Below are positions 1 to 14,892 of a stretch of 20,910 nt of DNA, one piece after another. Position numbers and translations under genes: made by a program. Source of the stretch: Conidiobolus incongruus B7586 (lineage: Eukaryota > Entomophthoromycota > Entomophthoromycetes > Entomophthorales > Conidiobolaceae); the NCBI GenBank assembly GCA_000697335.1, contig JNEM01013188.1, forward strand, positions 1 through 20,910, given 5' to 3'. The notes beneath the pieces were generated by a model, which saw nothing but the letters and a program-made list of their open reading frames with translations, had not been told where the DNA came from and did not search any database. Numbering within the stretch: the first letter of the stretch is position 1; each line of letters opens with the position of its first letter.

Positions 1-2487
1 TATATTAATTTAAAATTATAAAAAAATTTTTAATTAAAAAAAATTAAAAAAAAACTACCATATTTAATATATTCTTTAGATTTTAACTTATATGATTATT
101 ATTGCTTTAAGTAATTAAAAAACTAGCTTACAAAAAAGAAAATTTCTATAAAAAAATTTAATTGGTTTATAAAACATTAAATTTCAGTTTTTAATAAAAA
201 AGATTATTTTTTAAGTATTAAAAGTTAAAAATATAACAAAAAGTTATTAATAATAATAAAAACTATTAGATTTATATTATATATTTATTTTTATATATTA
301 TATATTAAAATGTTATTTATTTTTAATTGCAAAAATTTCCCATTATTTAAAATATAGAATAATAATAATATCATATTATAACCTCTTTATTCTTTAAATT
401 ATATTTAATAATTTACAATTAATTGAAATATTAATTTATTTTTTTTATTATGATATCAACCATATATATTTATAAATTATCAGAGAAAGCTTGATATATA
501 ATTATTATTTAAATTTTCAGATCTTTAAACTATCAGATTAATATATATATCACTCTATCACACTATTAGTTAATAAATATAATACCATGTAAATCTATAT
601 AAAAGAATATAAATAATGCTGAATCAAAGTATTAATAATATTGAGCGTTTTTTACACTCTATCAAATCTGTGGAATAAATATTTAATAATTTAGCATAAT
701 TAAATTCATCAAACAAATGTTTTCCTTGTTTTTAAATAACTTTGTAAAATAAATAATTTCTATTGATATAATATAAAAAATTTAAAAATTTGTCAATTTA
801 GAAAAACCCAAATCAATTATATTACTATTTTGAATTCAAATAAAATATAAAATAATAGTCAATTCATCAAGACAGATATTCTATAATAATATAATCTACT
901 TCTATCTTATATATATATATATTGAAATATTGAAAGTTTATATTATAAATTATATCTGAATCAATTGACATATTGTAAATTATATAAAATATATAAAATG
1001 AAAAACATGGTGAATTATGTAATATAAACAATTTAATATTTATTAATGAATTTATTGACTTGAATATATATTTTGAAATATTATAAATTATTGTTAAGAT
1101 TTTATATATTAAAATGAACTATAAATATTCGAATTGTAATAATAATTTTTTCAAATTTGATGACTTGAAAATATTTTTATATGTTAATTCTATGTTATTA
1201 AAAATAAGTTAGCTTATTGAATACTAACAGCTCAAGTATATTTTTATCTATATTCATTCTATCACAATTAAATGGAAACAGATTGTACATTTAAATTTAA
1301 TCCATACTTTATTCTTCAAATTATCATCAGTATATCAATTGTAAAACCTTATCTAATCAAAAAATCTCAATGAATCACATTATTTTGTTATAAATATATT
1401 CAATATGATCAATCGCAAAGAAAGTTACCAAATTTATATAAAAATTAATATTAAAATTATAACAGTTGAGAAAATAGTACATTCTGGTCTTCTAAATATT
1501 AATATATATATTAATTGATTAGTAATATTTTGTTTGAAAATTACTTGATCTTATGAGATTAAATTTAACAGAATTCTAAGATCAAAAAAACTGTCAAAGA
1601 TCCATAAGAAAAACAAACTAATTACTAATTATTTAAAAAATGGAGTTGGATCCATACTCGGTGGTATTTTTACTCTTTCTCACCAGGTTTCAATTCGATC
1701 CCTTGCGTAAACATCGCCGATATACATTGTTTAACCAAAAATATACCAGAAATTCTATTCAGAAATCGGAATTGAACCTTGGAATATTCTAAAAAGTCTA
1801 AAATTCTCAAGTTGAATTCAGTTTGAATTGTTTTTGATACTGTTTATAGTATTAAAAGCCATAATCATATGTATTTATCATATGATACTCTAATAAATTG
1901 GTAATTGATCGGAATTGATCAAAAGATGGATGTTTTGAATAATAATGATGTTCAACTAGAAATTATGGTAATTAATTTTAAAATGGATATGATCATTTAA
2001 TTTGAATGAAATCTGTTTTATTCTGAGTTTGCCTAATTGGGTAGGTTCAAATATTTTATATCAATACAATAGTTTTAAGTAATTATTTAATATGAACCTC
2101 ATATTTGGTATTATATTTTATTATTCATAGAATACAAAATGAAAATCCATAATTATAATTAGCGCCTATATTTTAATAACACATCAAAATGATCATGGAT
2201 TCAATGAAAATTACTAATTTTTAATATTAAAAACATAAAAAATTTAAAAATAGAAACCTCGCTCAACTTGACTAAAATGCCAAAAGTTACTAAATGTTAA
2301 ATATAGTTTTCTTAAATTAGTGCCATATTTTAAAAAAGCAATGTAAACACAGATATAATATACGAAATTTATTGAATTGGAAAGTGCTAGATATCATTAA
2401 ATAATTGAAAAACTATGGATAACTGCGGTACATTCATGATACAAAAAATATTAGTAAAACTTGGAATAGTTGGAAAATATAGGCGAC
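1..2487. other. AT-rich intergenic region
   Basis: No coding region, RNA gene or clear repeat can be supported here. The sequence is mostly A/T with short homopolymer and TA runs, and no open frame shows recognisable protein signal. The only compositional exception is about 1640-1790, which is somewhat richer in G and C and contains two short tRNA B-box-like strings (see findings). The part next to 2487 lies downstream of the minus-strand transcription factor and should hold its 3' UTR; I see no canonical AATAAA signal there. Confidence 0.6.
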
Positions 2488-4889
2488 TTAGGCATTTCTC
2501 ATGTTCAAATTAGCCCAGCTACTATTACCATTGGGTTGGGGTGGTGGAACTTGAGCAAAGTTGCCAATCATATTGGCATCGGTTGATGGTGCATATGTCC
2601 ATAGACCGGTGTAACTGTTAAAGACTAGGTTAGGTCCTCCTGAGGGCTGCTGGGACTTGGGTACTGGGGGAACTTCAACAGAACTCTGACGCATATAACC
2701 CTGCTGATTTTGATTTGAGGTTGCTGATGGTCCATTTTGATAAAGGCTGAGATGAGGTGCGAGATTATTAAAGGTCAACCAAGCCATTTCGTTCGAGAGA
2801 AACTCTGAATCTGGTAGTGGAGCTGAATTAGGGATTGTAGTGGCTAAAGACATAGCGGGAGCACTAGAAGCTGGAATAAGTCCAGAGAAAGCATAAGAAG
2901 ACGACAACATTGGGTAATTGCTGCTGCTGCTATATTCAGGGTGTTGAATAGGAACCCAGTTGGACGATTTAGTGCTGAATTGCTGATTGTTGGATAAAAT
3001 GGGCTGTGGTTCTTGAGATAATTGAGAGTCAGTATCTACAATTGGGGAATAATTGGGCTGGAGACGTGGCTGTGGCATAGTTGAATTGGTGAGAATAGAG
3101 GTGATATTTTGCCGTTTAGTCATATGAAGTTGTTTTAAGATGTTCAAATACTGAGTTGTCATACTCCAATAATTTTGGAAATCTTCAAGTAATTTGATGC
3201 ATTGAGCAAATTTAGAGTCACCTTCCATGATTTCATCCCATGAAAGACGAACCATATCATCTAGGAATACTGTACAAGTTAAGTATAAGCAATAACTGCA
3301 GCTATAAATAGATGCTCTAAGATGCCATTTCTGATAAGTGGATGTCATGATATGGTGAATGGCATTGGCTGCATCTTTACAACGCTCCTTAGATGCCATT
3401 TGTTGAGCTGGAGAGCCGATTTGAGCGGAATGTAATGTGATGGTGATACCATGTAAAATAGCGTGAAGTGTCATGGTTAAGTAAGATGGTTTTTTGAAAT
3501 CTTCAGGCTTTTCAAGCGCATTATCATGCAGTTCCTCAGGCAAGTTGCTCTTCCAGGTTTGAAGCATTGAATCCAAAAAGTTGATTTGTTGGTCTAGTAC
3601 TTCGTTACATTTAGTTCTATATAATCTAGGAGTATGAATGAATTTGCCAACTTTGCTCATAATGGTTAGTAACTTAATATAATATGTGAAGAATGGCTCA
3701 GCATCGACTACTTCCACTTTATCAAAAATATAGTTATTAGGGTCTTCATTCCAAGTACCATCTTCCATTGGGAACGAACAGAAAGTATTTTGATCTTGGA
3801 TTGCATAGGGACGACCTGTAGCTGTTCCAGAATAAGTATCAATATTATAACATGTCCACCATAACCTACGGATCATCTCCAAATCCAAGGGATCGTCTGT
3901 AATCGGATGTTTCATATCCTGGTTTTCGGATTGTTCACCAGCTTTTTCCATGAAAAATTGGTCTACTTTATGGAAGCCAAGAAAGTGGCAAGTTCTAATG
4001 CACATGCCTCCATATAACCAGCCTCTATAAGCTCTACCGCGCTCGTATTCGCTCTTGCAGAGAATAATTAAGCTTATTACATAATCCAAAGTAGGAGAGT
4101 CCCATCCGACCAGCTTGGAGCGAGCATAATGCGCGTATTTTTCACCTGACATCCAAGGAGGATTCATTGCGATCTCAGGATCGTCAGAGTACTTTGCTGA
4201 AACCGCATACATTGCATAAAGTAAAAAATCACTAATAGCGTTTTGGCGAAGTCTTTTGAAAAAGGTTGCAGGGTGTAAAATGGGACAAGAAGGGTGGAAA
4301 AAGCGGAAATAGAGCTGTAAGAGATGGACAGAGAGAGCTTTGCTAATGGGGGGTACGGGCACTGTTTCAACACGAGTCATAAGTGGCATCATCACATCTT
4401 CGGAAGTTCGGTTAGATTCTAAATTAGCTTCGGAGTATTAGTTAATACATGTACTTTAATATAGCAATAAATGTGTTTACCTTTTTTGGTTGATCTGGTA
4501 TCAGATTCATCTTGAGTGTGTTCAGAATCACTATCATCATTGTTTTCATTTTCGTCATTTTCATCTTCACTCGTAACTACTTGGCTCAAGGCACGTTTCG
4601 GTTTTTGTCCCAAGTTCAATAACTTTTTATCCTTGGCATTACCCATCATTAAGCTAGTCATATTTTCCAAAACGCCCTCGATTCTCTCCAACCTCTGCTC
4701 CAACTTTTCAATATAGCCTTGACGGGGCCCTCGCTTGTTAGTTTTAAGAGGAAAGGAGCAAGGAAGATGATTCTTGATACAGTTGTTGCAGTGAGGTCTT
4801 GTCCCATCGCATTTAATCTTTTTATGATGACAATTGATACACGCTTGACTGAGTCTCTTTCTTTTTTCTTTAGTAGTATCACCGTTCAT
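2488..4889 (-). CDS. Zn2Cys6 fungal transcription factor, two exons
   Basis: This is a nuclear sequence-specific DNA-binding regulator; its target genes cannot be told from sequence. Exon 1 is 4889-4481 and exon 2 runs to the TAA at 2488-2490, with a small intron starting with GT at 4480. The intron ends either at 4428 (AAG acceptor, 53 bp) or at 4419 (TAG acceptor, 62 bp); both keep the frame, giving 782 or 779 residues. Residues 17-44 form a textbook C-X2-C-X6-C-X6-C-X2-C-X6-C binuclear zinc cluster with a KKIKCD stretch. A short leucine/glutamate-rich coiled coil follows at about 58-78, then an acidic D/E/N-rich linker at about 105-130. A fungal-specific middle homology domain starts near residue 171, with RRLWW at 323-327 and GRPY at 341-344. 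From about 570 onward the tail is rich in Q, N, S and P, as in many activators. The first ATG is used because the zinc cluster lies 17 codons downstream. Reading through the intron would give a 156-residue product ending before the middle domain. The zinc-cluster family call is firm; the specific orthologue is not recognised. Confidence 0.95.
4419..4480 (-). other. Intron of the Zn2Cys6 gene
   Basis: The donor is GTAAAC, read on the minus strand at 4480-4475. A branch-site-like AACTAAT lies about 10 nt before the first possible acceptor. Two acceptors sit 9 nt apart: CGAAG ending at 4428 and TTTAG ending at 4419. The codon is split in phase 1. The TAG acceptor fits the usual YAG rule better, but using the first one only adds three codons. 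The outer boundary is given here. Confidence 0.8.
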
Positions 4890-9120
<4,231 letters not shown>

Positions 9121-10943
9121 AAGATATTTTACTCGATTGACTAATTTGAAATTATTTATTCTTATAATTTTATATGGCTATCGCGTTTGTAGAAAATATA
9201 TTGTATTAATATTGAGCTTTTTAATCACTGGTTTTAACGTTATATTTAATATATTGTAAATATGTGATTTTCATTAAAAATTCAGTCTAATGACTAAAAA
9301 ATATAAAATTGAATTGATTACCAATATATTTAGCCATTAATTCACATCATTTTCGAATTTTCGAATAATTGAAATATTCAAAATAATATTAAATAATCAT
9401 AATATTCAGTGGTTCAGAAAGTATTTTCTTATACTTAAATCAAATACTATTCTATGAATCATAATTATTACACTCTAATTTTAGTATTATTTTAAATAAT
9501 AGTAAGTGATCTAACAATTCATTCTATTCATTATATATATAACTTTCTGAGAGAATTTTGACAAAAACAAAATGACTGAAAATTGCAGAATTTCAAATTT
9601 TACCCAAGTTGAACAAAGAGCATTTATCAAAATATCATACTATACAAAACATTTTATATCAACTATTCACAAGAATCCCTAGGTACCAACTGGTAGCAAA
9701 AGGCTTTCAAAGTGTAGTATTGCGAGCTAACTTAATCAAATCAAAGCTATAAGATCTGATATAAAAGACTTACCTTATTCAACCTATCTTAAATCTGTAA
9801 CTAACTAAAATACCAATAAAATTAAAAAAATATTTCAAATATCACATATATGCCTCATTAAAAAAAACTAGCATAATCTTTATATTTTAATATTAACTTA
9901 TTATTACTATATCAAAAGATAATTTAAATTAGTTAAAAAATTAAGAGTTTAGGTATCTTATACTTTAATTAAAAATCAAATAGATTAGAGAAATATAGTC
10001 AATATAGATTAATATTATAATAGCGCTTACTTCACTAAAAAAAATATTACAATAGATAAATTATAGATTCTAGTATATAATATAATACCAAAAAATAAAA
10101 AGTGCTTGGGTTGAAAAGTCAAAACCACTACCACAAATTACTAAACAAAAATTATTTAAAAAAACCAAATGTTATTATTATGTAAAGATATTAATAATAT
10201 AGCATTCCACCAATTATTACCAACAAAAATGAATTGTAATAATAAATTATATTTTAGATATTTAAAAACTAATGTTATAAATTAACATGAGAAAAATTCA
10301 ATTAAAAACCATTTATTTTACATAATAATAGCTATATGCATATAGCAAAATTTATCAAAGATTTGTTTATTCAAAAGAACTGGTCTTTATTACCAGATCT
10401 ACCATATTCACTAGAAATAAATCTTTTTGATTATAATTGTTTAAGTTGAAGAATTTGATTCAGGGAAAGAGATTTGATGACATTTCAAAATTAAGGACGC
10501 AATTTTGAAGATAAAATATAAAAACCTATGTTAAAGGGTTAAGCAATTAGCATTAGCATAGAATTCTGTTATTGAAAAACAAGGAAATTAATTATTAAAA
10601 TCATATTATTTTTGCTGTAGCTTTATTTATTTAAATATAAATTTAAAATTAGTGACTTAATTTTTAAACTACTGTCTATTATACTACTATCAAATTGAAT
10701 AAATTATAGTAACTAAATGTTATCTTAGTAATGTAAAAATATAAAAAATATGATAATCATGAAAAATGTGAAAAAGTATAAAAATTCAATTTCGAGATTT
10801 GAAATGAATAGATCAACAATATATGAATCAATTGAAAAATAAATTTATTGATTATAGAGATTTGAGTGAAAAAAAGCAATACAAATGAATTTTTCAATTT
10901 ATCAACTTGGAATTAATATTACTGTAAAATTTCTTCAATTCTA
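9121..10943. other. AT-rich intergenic region with a repeat relic
   Basis: The first 100-200 bp should be the HEM2 3' UTR, although no canonical AATAAA is evident. No gene can be supported in the rest. A patch at 9660-9760 is less AT-rich and open on both strands for about 20 codons, but it is too short to call. At 10344-10424 lies one copy of a diverged sequence that recurs near 19.9 kb (listed separately). Confidence 0.5.
10344..10424 (-). repeat. Diverged repeat copy A, possible coding relic
   Basis: These 81 bases align without net gaps to 19838-19918; the best 54 bases are about 70% identical by eye. Read on the minus strand in the same frame, both copies show the pattern FIxxEYGxxGNKxQ followed by an aromatic-rich stretch. 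Several of the shared residues use different synonymous codons. That is expected of descendants of one protein-coding sequence rather than chance AT-rich similarity. The open frame here is only about 20 codons, so this is a fragment. I do not recognise the family; a transposon gene or a duplicated host gene are both possible. Confidence 0.4.
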
Positions 10944-11016
10944 GCCCGGTTAGCTCAGTCGGTAGAGCATCAGACTTTTAATCTGAGGGTCGTGGGTTCG
11001 AGCCCCACATTGGGCG
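10944..11016 (+). tRNA. tRNA-Lys (anticodon UUU)
   Basis: The 73-nt sequence folds into a complete cloverleaf with no intron. The acceptor GCCCGGT pairs with ATTGGGC, allowing two G-T pairs, followed by discriminator G. The D arm is GCTC/GAGC. The anticodon stem TCAGA/TCTGA encloses the loop CTTTTAA, giving UUU, which reads lysine AAA/AAG codons. The T arm GTGGG/CCCAC encloses TTCGAGC. The internal RNA polymerase III promoter is visible as an A box (TAGCTCAGTCGG) and a B box (GGTTCGAGCCC). Short T4 runs at 11026-11029 and 11033-11036 are plausible terminators. The CCA end is not encoded, as is usual for nuclear eukaryotic genes. Confidence 0.97.
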
Positions 11017-11025
11017 AAATTATCA

Positions 11026-11036
11026 TTTTAAATTTT
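11026..11036 (+). terminator. Candidate RNA polymerase III terminator for tRNA-Lys
   Basis: Two runs of four T follow the tRNA by about 10 and 17 nt. Four or more T is the normal stop signal for RNA polymerase III, although such runs are common by chance in this AT-rich DNA. Confidence 0.45.
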
Positions 11037-13957
11037 GTGTTTCCATATGTTTTTTAAAATTTTATTTACCAAACTATTATAAAATAACTTTTTTTTGATC
11101 TTTTCAATTTCAATGCTGTATTGATTATATATATTATCTTATTTGACAGATATTCCAGTTAAATTAGATAAATTAATAGCTTGTTTGGGAAAATCTTACA
11201 AAATATCAAAATAATATATCATATTTGAAATATTAAATAGAGTATGCTATTTGATAATTTTGATATATTTTTAGTAATTATTAGTGAAATATAATACTGT
11301 CTTAAACAATGCTTCGCATTAAATCAGTAAAATGGTTACTAGTAAATAACATTTAGTTATATCAAATAATTGGCAGATTCAATTGTATAATGGAAATATT
11401 AATCAATTTTTAGAAAAGGTGCTTAAAGACTTTCGTTGATTATATAATGTATATAGATAATTCTTAAAAAGGTAATCTCTTCTCAACTTGAATAAATCAG
11501 CTATATTTCTGTTTTTCCCCATAATTTAAATATCTAGTATATGTTTGAGCAAGAGATAGTACTAATGCCTAGAATCAATACATTTGTTTTTGTATATCTT
11601 ATATATATTCATCAAATTTTCAATTGATTTTCTCACTCTAATTATATTTTATAATTGAATTGAATTCAAAAGTTTGTTCATAGGAGTAGTTGGAAGGACA
11701 CATGTTTCATATTTTTATTTGAATTGGGATTATGAAATTATAATATTTAAAATTGATCATTTACAATTAATATATACCACCAAATATATTTTAATATCTT
11801 TAGCAATTTCAATTAATATTTGTTTTAATATCTACATAATAATCATGCTTTTGAAAATTTCAAATAATTTGTAATCAACTTGGAATAGCTTATATAATTT
11901 AAATAATCATATACCCAATCATTTGGATTGTCTTTTAACTATTTAGGAGATATTGATATATAAAATTAAACTGTTAATAATGGCCAGAATGATAGCATTT
12001 TTTAAGGATCAATTAATTTTATCTTTCAGTGTCATTAAATTTGGCAATTGTTGAATATCAATCTGTATTAATAGATATTTGATCTTTGAATTAATTAAAT
12101 TTATATAGCAATTTTATATTTATTGAGTATAATATGCTTTATAATGTATTTTGTGTAATATGTACTACTCATTCAGACAGATTTCGGCAAAAATTATACT
12201 GCTTGACTTTTCTTTCAATAATATATAACTTTTAATAATCAGAATCGATATTTAAAATCTTAAAAATTAAAATATTAGAGAATTTTTAAACATTAAAATC
12301 GAATTACAAATTCATTAATTATAAAATATTTTATATCAATGAATATGAATACTATACTTCTAATCAAACCAATTTTAATTCTTCTGATGAAAACACTAAA
12401 ATTATATATTGTGTATAAAGTACAATTTATTCAAAATAACTTTATACATCTTCAACAGTTAAAATAAAATAAAATGTTAATTTATTGATATAAATCATCT
12501 TCAAATTTAAATGTTTTTTTCAAAAAATATATGATTCAATTGTTTTAATATATTTGAATAACATTGCTTATTGTATTTTCATTTTACTATTAATATTAAG
12601 AATTTATCTAAATGACCCCAACTAAGGTATTATCTTGCTTAAACTAGAACACATTATCATATATGGCGAATTTTTTAATTTTTATAATTTGAAATATAGT
12701 ATGTATTATACAAGCTATAATATTAACATGTAAAATTAATACATATATCATACACATTTGTATAATGATGATTAAAATAGATTTTCTCACATTAAATTTT
12801 AATATATTTAATTGAACTGAAATTCAAAAATAAAAAATCAGAGTTATTCACATAAAATCATTCATTAAGAAAAACTGAATTTTAAACGTATATATTTTTG
12901 AACAATAGATATTTATAATATGAATGATTACGATTTGAATAATATGTTTGAATAAAAATTGATCAAACGGCTATAATTCCAAAATTTCAAGAGTTTAATC
13001 AACATAGTTTTACCATAATCATATCAAATACATTGTTTATTAATATTAATTGAACAAAACCATTTTGGTGCTCTGATTGATCTCATGAAGAAATTACCTA
13101 TTCATTTGAGCAATATAGCTATTTAAATTATTTCTGTTATATCTTACCCAACATATTTTATTATGCATAATATGGGAAATATATACTTCAACTGACTATT
13201 TTCAGTTAATACCTCCATTTGATACCACGATCCTTGTTCCAAAATATTAAAGTTTAATATTTTAAAAATGTTTTATAACTATTGGGTATGCTAGGTAGGA
13301 AAATAAAATAAAATAAGGTATATAAATGTACACTTTTATAAATAATTACCATAATAAAAAGTTATTCATTAAAAATATTACACATATCTTTAATTTGTTA
13401 ATTTCAGGGATATTTCTACATATAATCAAAAAGCTTAAACTCATATAAAATAAATATTATTTAAGTTTTTAAGTATGACTCTAGTGAATACTATTAATCA
13501 TGTTCTAAATATCAAAGTTTTATAGTTTAAAATTATTTTAAAATACACTAATTTCCGGTTTTTATGTCTTGATTCCAAATACTAGGATGAAAAAAAGTGG
13601 TTATTACAATGTTTAAAGAAATATGTAATATATAGTTTTAAACGATCGATATACTGTTTAAACTAGGATATATATTGATTAGAATAGAAATGATTTATAA
13701 TACTAAATATATTATTATAATATGATTAAACATTATTTAAATAATTAAAAATAACCAATATTGTCCAAACCAACAAAATGAGCTAAAACATGAATTAGAT
13801 TGTTAAACTAATTTATATCAACATCGTGGAGAATAGTTAAACTAAATTTGTACTAATATCAATTTTTGATAATCACAAGACGTGTATTCTGATTTATTAA
13901 TTTGTAAAATACACAGGTTGATTCAACAAAGCTAATGCTAATCAGTGTCCCTAGAGA

Positions 13958-14076
13958 AGGGGTGCATCTCCTAATAATACTAATAAACTGGCTACCCATC
14001 CACATCTCATCTTACCCTTCATTTCCTTCTTTTCTTCTATTTCTCATTTTATCTACTTAATAATAATAATAATATA
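13958..14076 (+). promoter_or_regulatory. Putative promoter and leader of the trypsin gene
   Basis: A pyrimidine-rich tract, mostly C and T with scattered A, covers about 13994-14055 and is followed by a TAATAATAATAATAATA run up to the ATG at 14077. Pyrimidine-rich tracts just before the start codon are common at expressed fungal genes and often mark the transcription start. AGGGG at 13958-13962 matches the stress-response element core, and TTATCT near 14049 matches a GATA-factor core read in reverse. Those two short motifs are suggestions only. No clear TATA box is present. Confidence 0.4.
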
Positions 14077-14892
14077 ATGAATTTGATTTCTTTGATATAT
14101 CATCTAGTCTTTTATTTTTCTCTATTGGTGTGTCAGAAGTCACCTGGATTCTTTGAGCGATTTTTCCACTATAGAGGTCCGAGAATAGTGGGTGGTTATG
14201 AAGTAAATCCACCTAAAAAATACGCTTTCATGGTTTCTATCCAGTATCAAAATAAACATACCTGTGGCGGTATCCTTCTTAACCAGAATACAGTACTTAC
14301 CGCGGCTCATTGTGTTTTCAATGACATCAATGACTTTACAGTCAAAGTGGGTAGACACAACTTAACTAAATCTGACAATGAGGAGAATGGTGCAACTTAT
14401 AAAGTGCTTCAGAGGACTATTCATCCAGATTTTGAAGACTCGGTGAAAGGATATGACGTAGCAGTTTGGAAGATAGAGTCTGTACATCCTAAGTTTTTGG
14501 AGTCACAGATCACATTTGACCAGGGAGAGATTGCAGAGGATAAAAGATCCAAATTAACAGTTATTGGCTGGGGTAGAATAGCAGATGGTGGGCCAGTATC
14601 ACCTGTTCTACTCCAAGTCACAATCCCTGTTGTCGACTGGGATCGATGCGCACAAAATTACCTTAAAGAGGGGGTTATAATGAATAATCGAACACAAATA
14701 TGTGCAGGATATTTTGATGGGGGAATTGACTCTTGCCAAGGAGACTCAGGAGGCCCTTTATTTGGTATCCTCGACAATGTAGTGTACTTGGTAGGGCTAG
14801 TAAGTTATGGGGTTGGATGTGCATTACCTGACATGCCTGGAATATATACCAAAATAGCTGGTGTCAGTTCTTTTATCAATTCAAATTTATAA
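14077..14892 (+). CDS. Secreted trypsin-like serine protease zymogen (family S1)
   Basis: This 271-residue extracellular endopeptidase is predicted to cut after lysine or arginine. Residues 1-20 form a hydrophobic signal peptide. A short propeptide ends at R36 before IVGG (37-40), the classic tryptic activation site. The catalytic triad is complete: H78 in TAAHC, D127 in YDVAVWK and S224 in GDSGGP. D218, six residues before the serine, is the S1-pocket aspartate that gives trypsin specificity, and VSYGVGC (242-248) supplies the pocket wall. Cysteine pairs consistent with three conserved disulfides are C63-C79, C191-C209 and C220-C248; C19 lies in the signal peptide. N95 and N204 are possible N-glycosylation sites. 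The gene has no intron, the mature domain is about 235 residues as usual for the family, and the coding region is clearly less AT-rich than its flanks. In entomophthoralean fungi such proteases are associated with growth on insect or other animal protein; that role here is inferred. It appears intact and could be active. Confidence 0.96.
   Translation: MNLISLIYHLVFYFSLLVCQKSPGFFERFFHYRGPRIVGGYEVNPPKKYAFMVSIQYQNKHTCGGILLNQNTVLTAAHCVFNDINDFTVKVGRHNLTKSDNEENGATYKVLQRTIHPDFEDSVKGYDVAVWKIESVHPKFLESQITFDQGEIAEDKRSKLTVIGWGRIADGGPVSPVLLQVTIPVVDWDRCAQNYLKEGVIMNNRTQICAGYFDGGIDSCQGDSGGPLFGILDNVVYLVGLVSYGVGCALPDMPGIYTKIAGVSSFINSNL

Larger units (their letters stand above)
11017..14076. other. AT-rich intergenic region
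   Basis: No gene can be supported. The 66-codon open frame at 11674-11874 is dominated by I, L, Y, N and K, as expected from chance in AT-rich DNA. The last 150 bp differ in composition and form the trypsin promoter (listed separately). Short AAAAT tandem runs occur near 12465 and 13300. A 14-base string at 11981-11994 also occurs at 6291-6304. Confidence 0.55.

Noticed and set aside
9684-9752. Short plus-strand peptide YQLVAKGFQ resembling a reverse-transcriptase motif of Copia-type elements
   Set aside because: Only about seven residues fit, the neighbouring residues do not follow the family, and the opposite strand is equally open. Not enough to call an element.
11674-11874. Open frame of 66 codons on the plus strand
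   Set aside because: Composition is I/L/Y/N/K with no motif, as expected by chance in DNA this AT-rich; no promoter or splice context supports it.
14140-14621. Minus-strand open frames inside the trypsin gene
   Set aside because: Antisense shadows of a gene with a complete catalytic triad.
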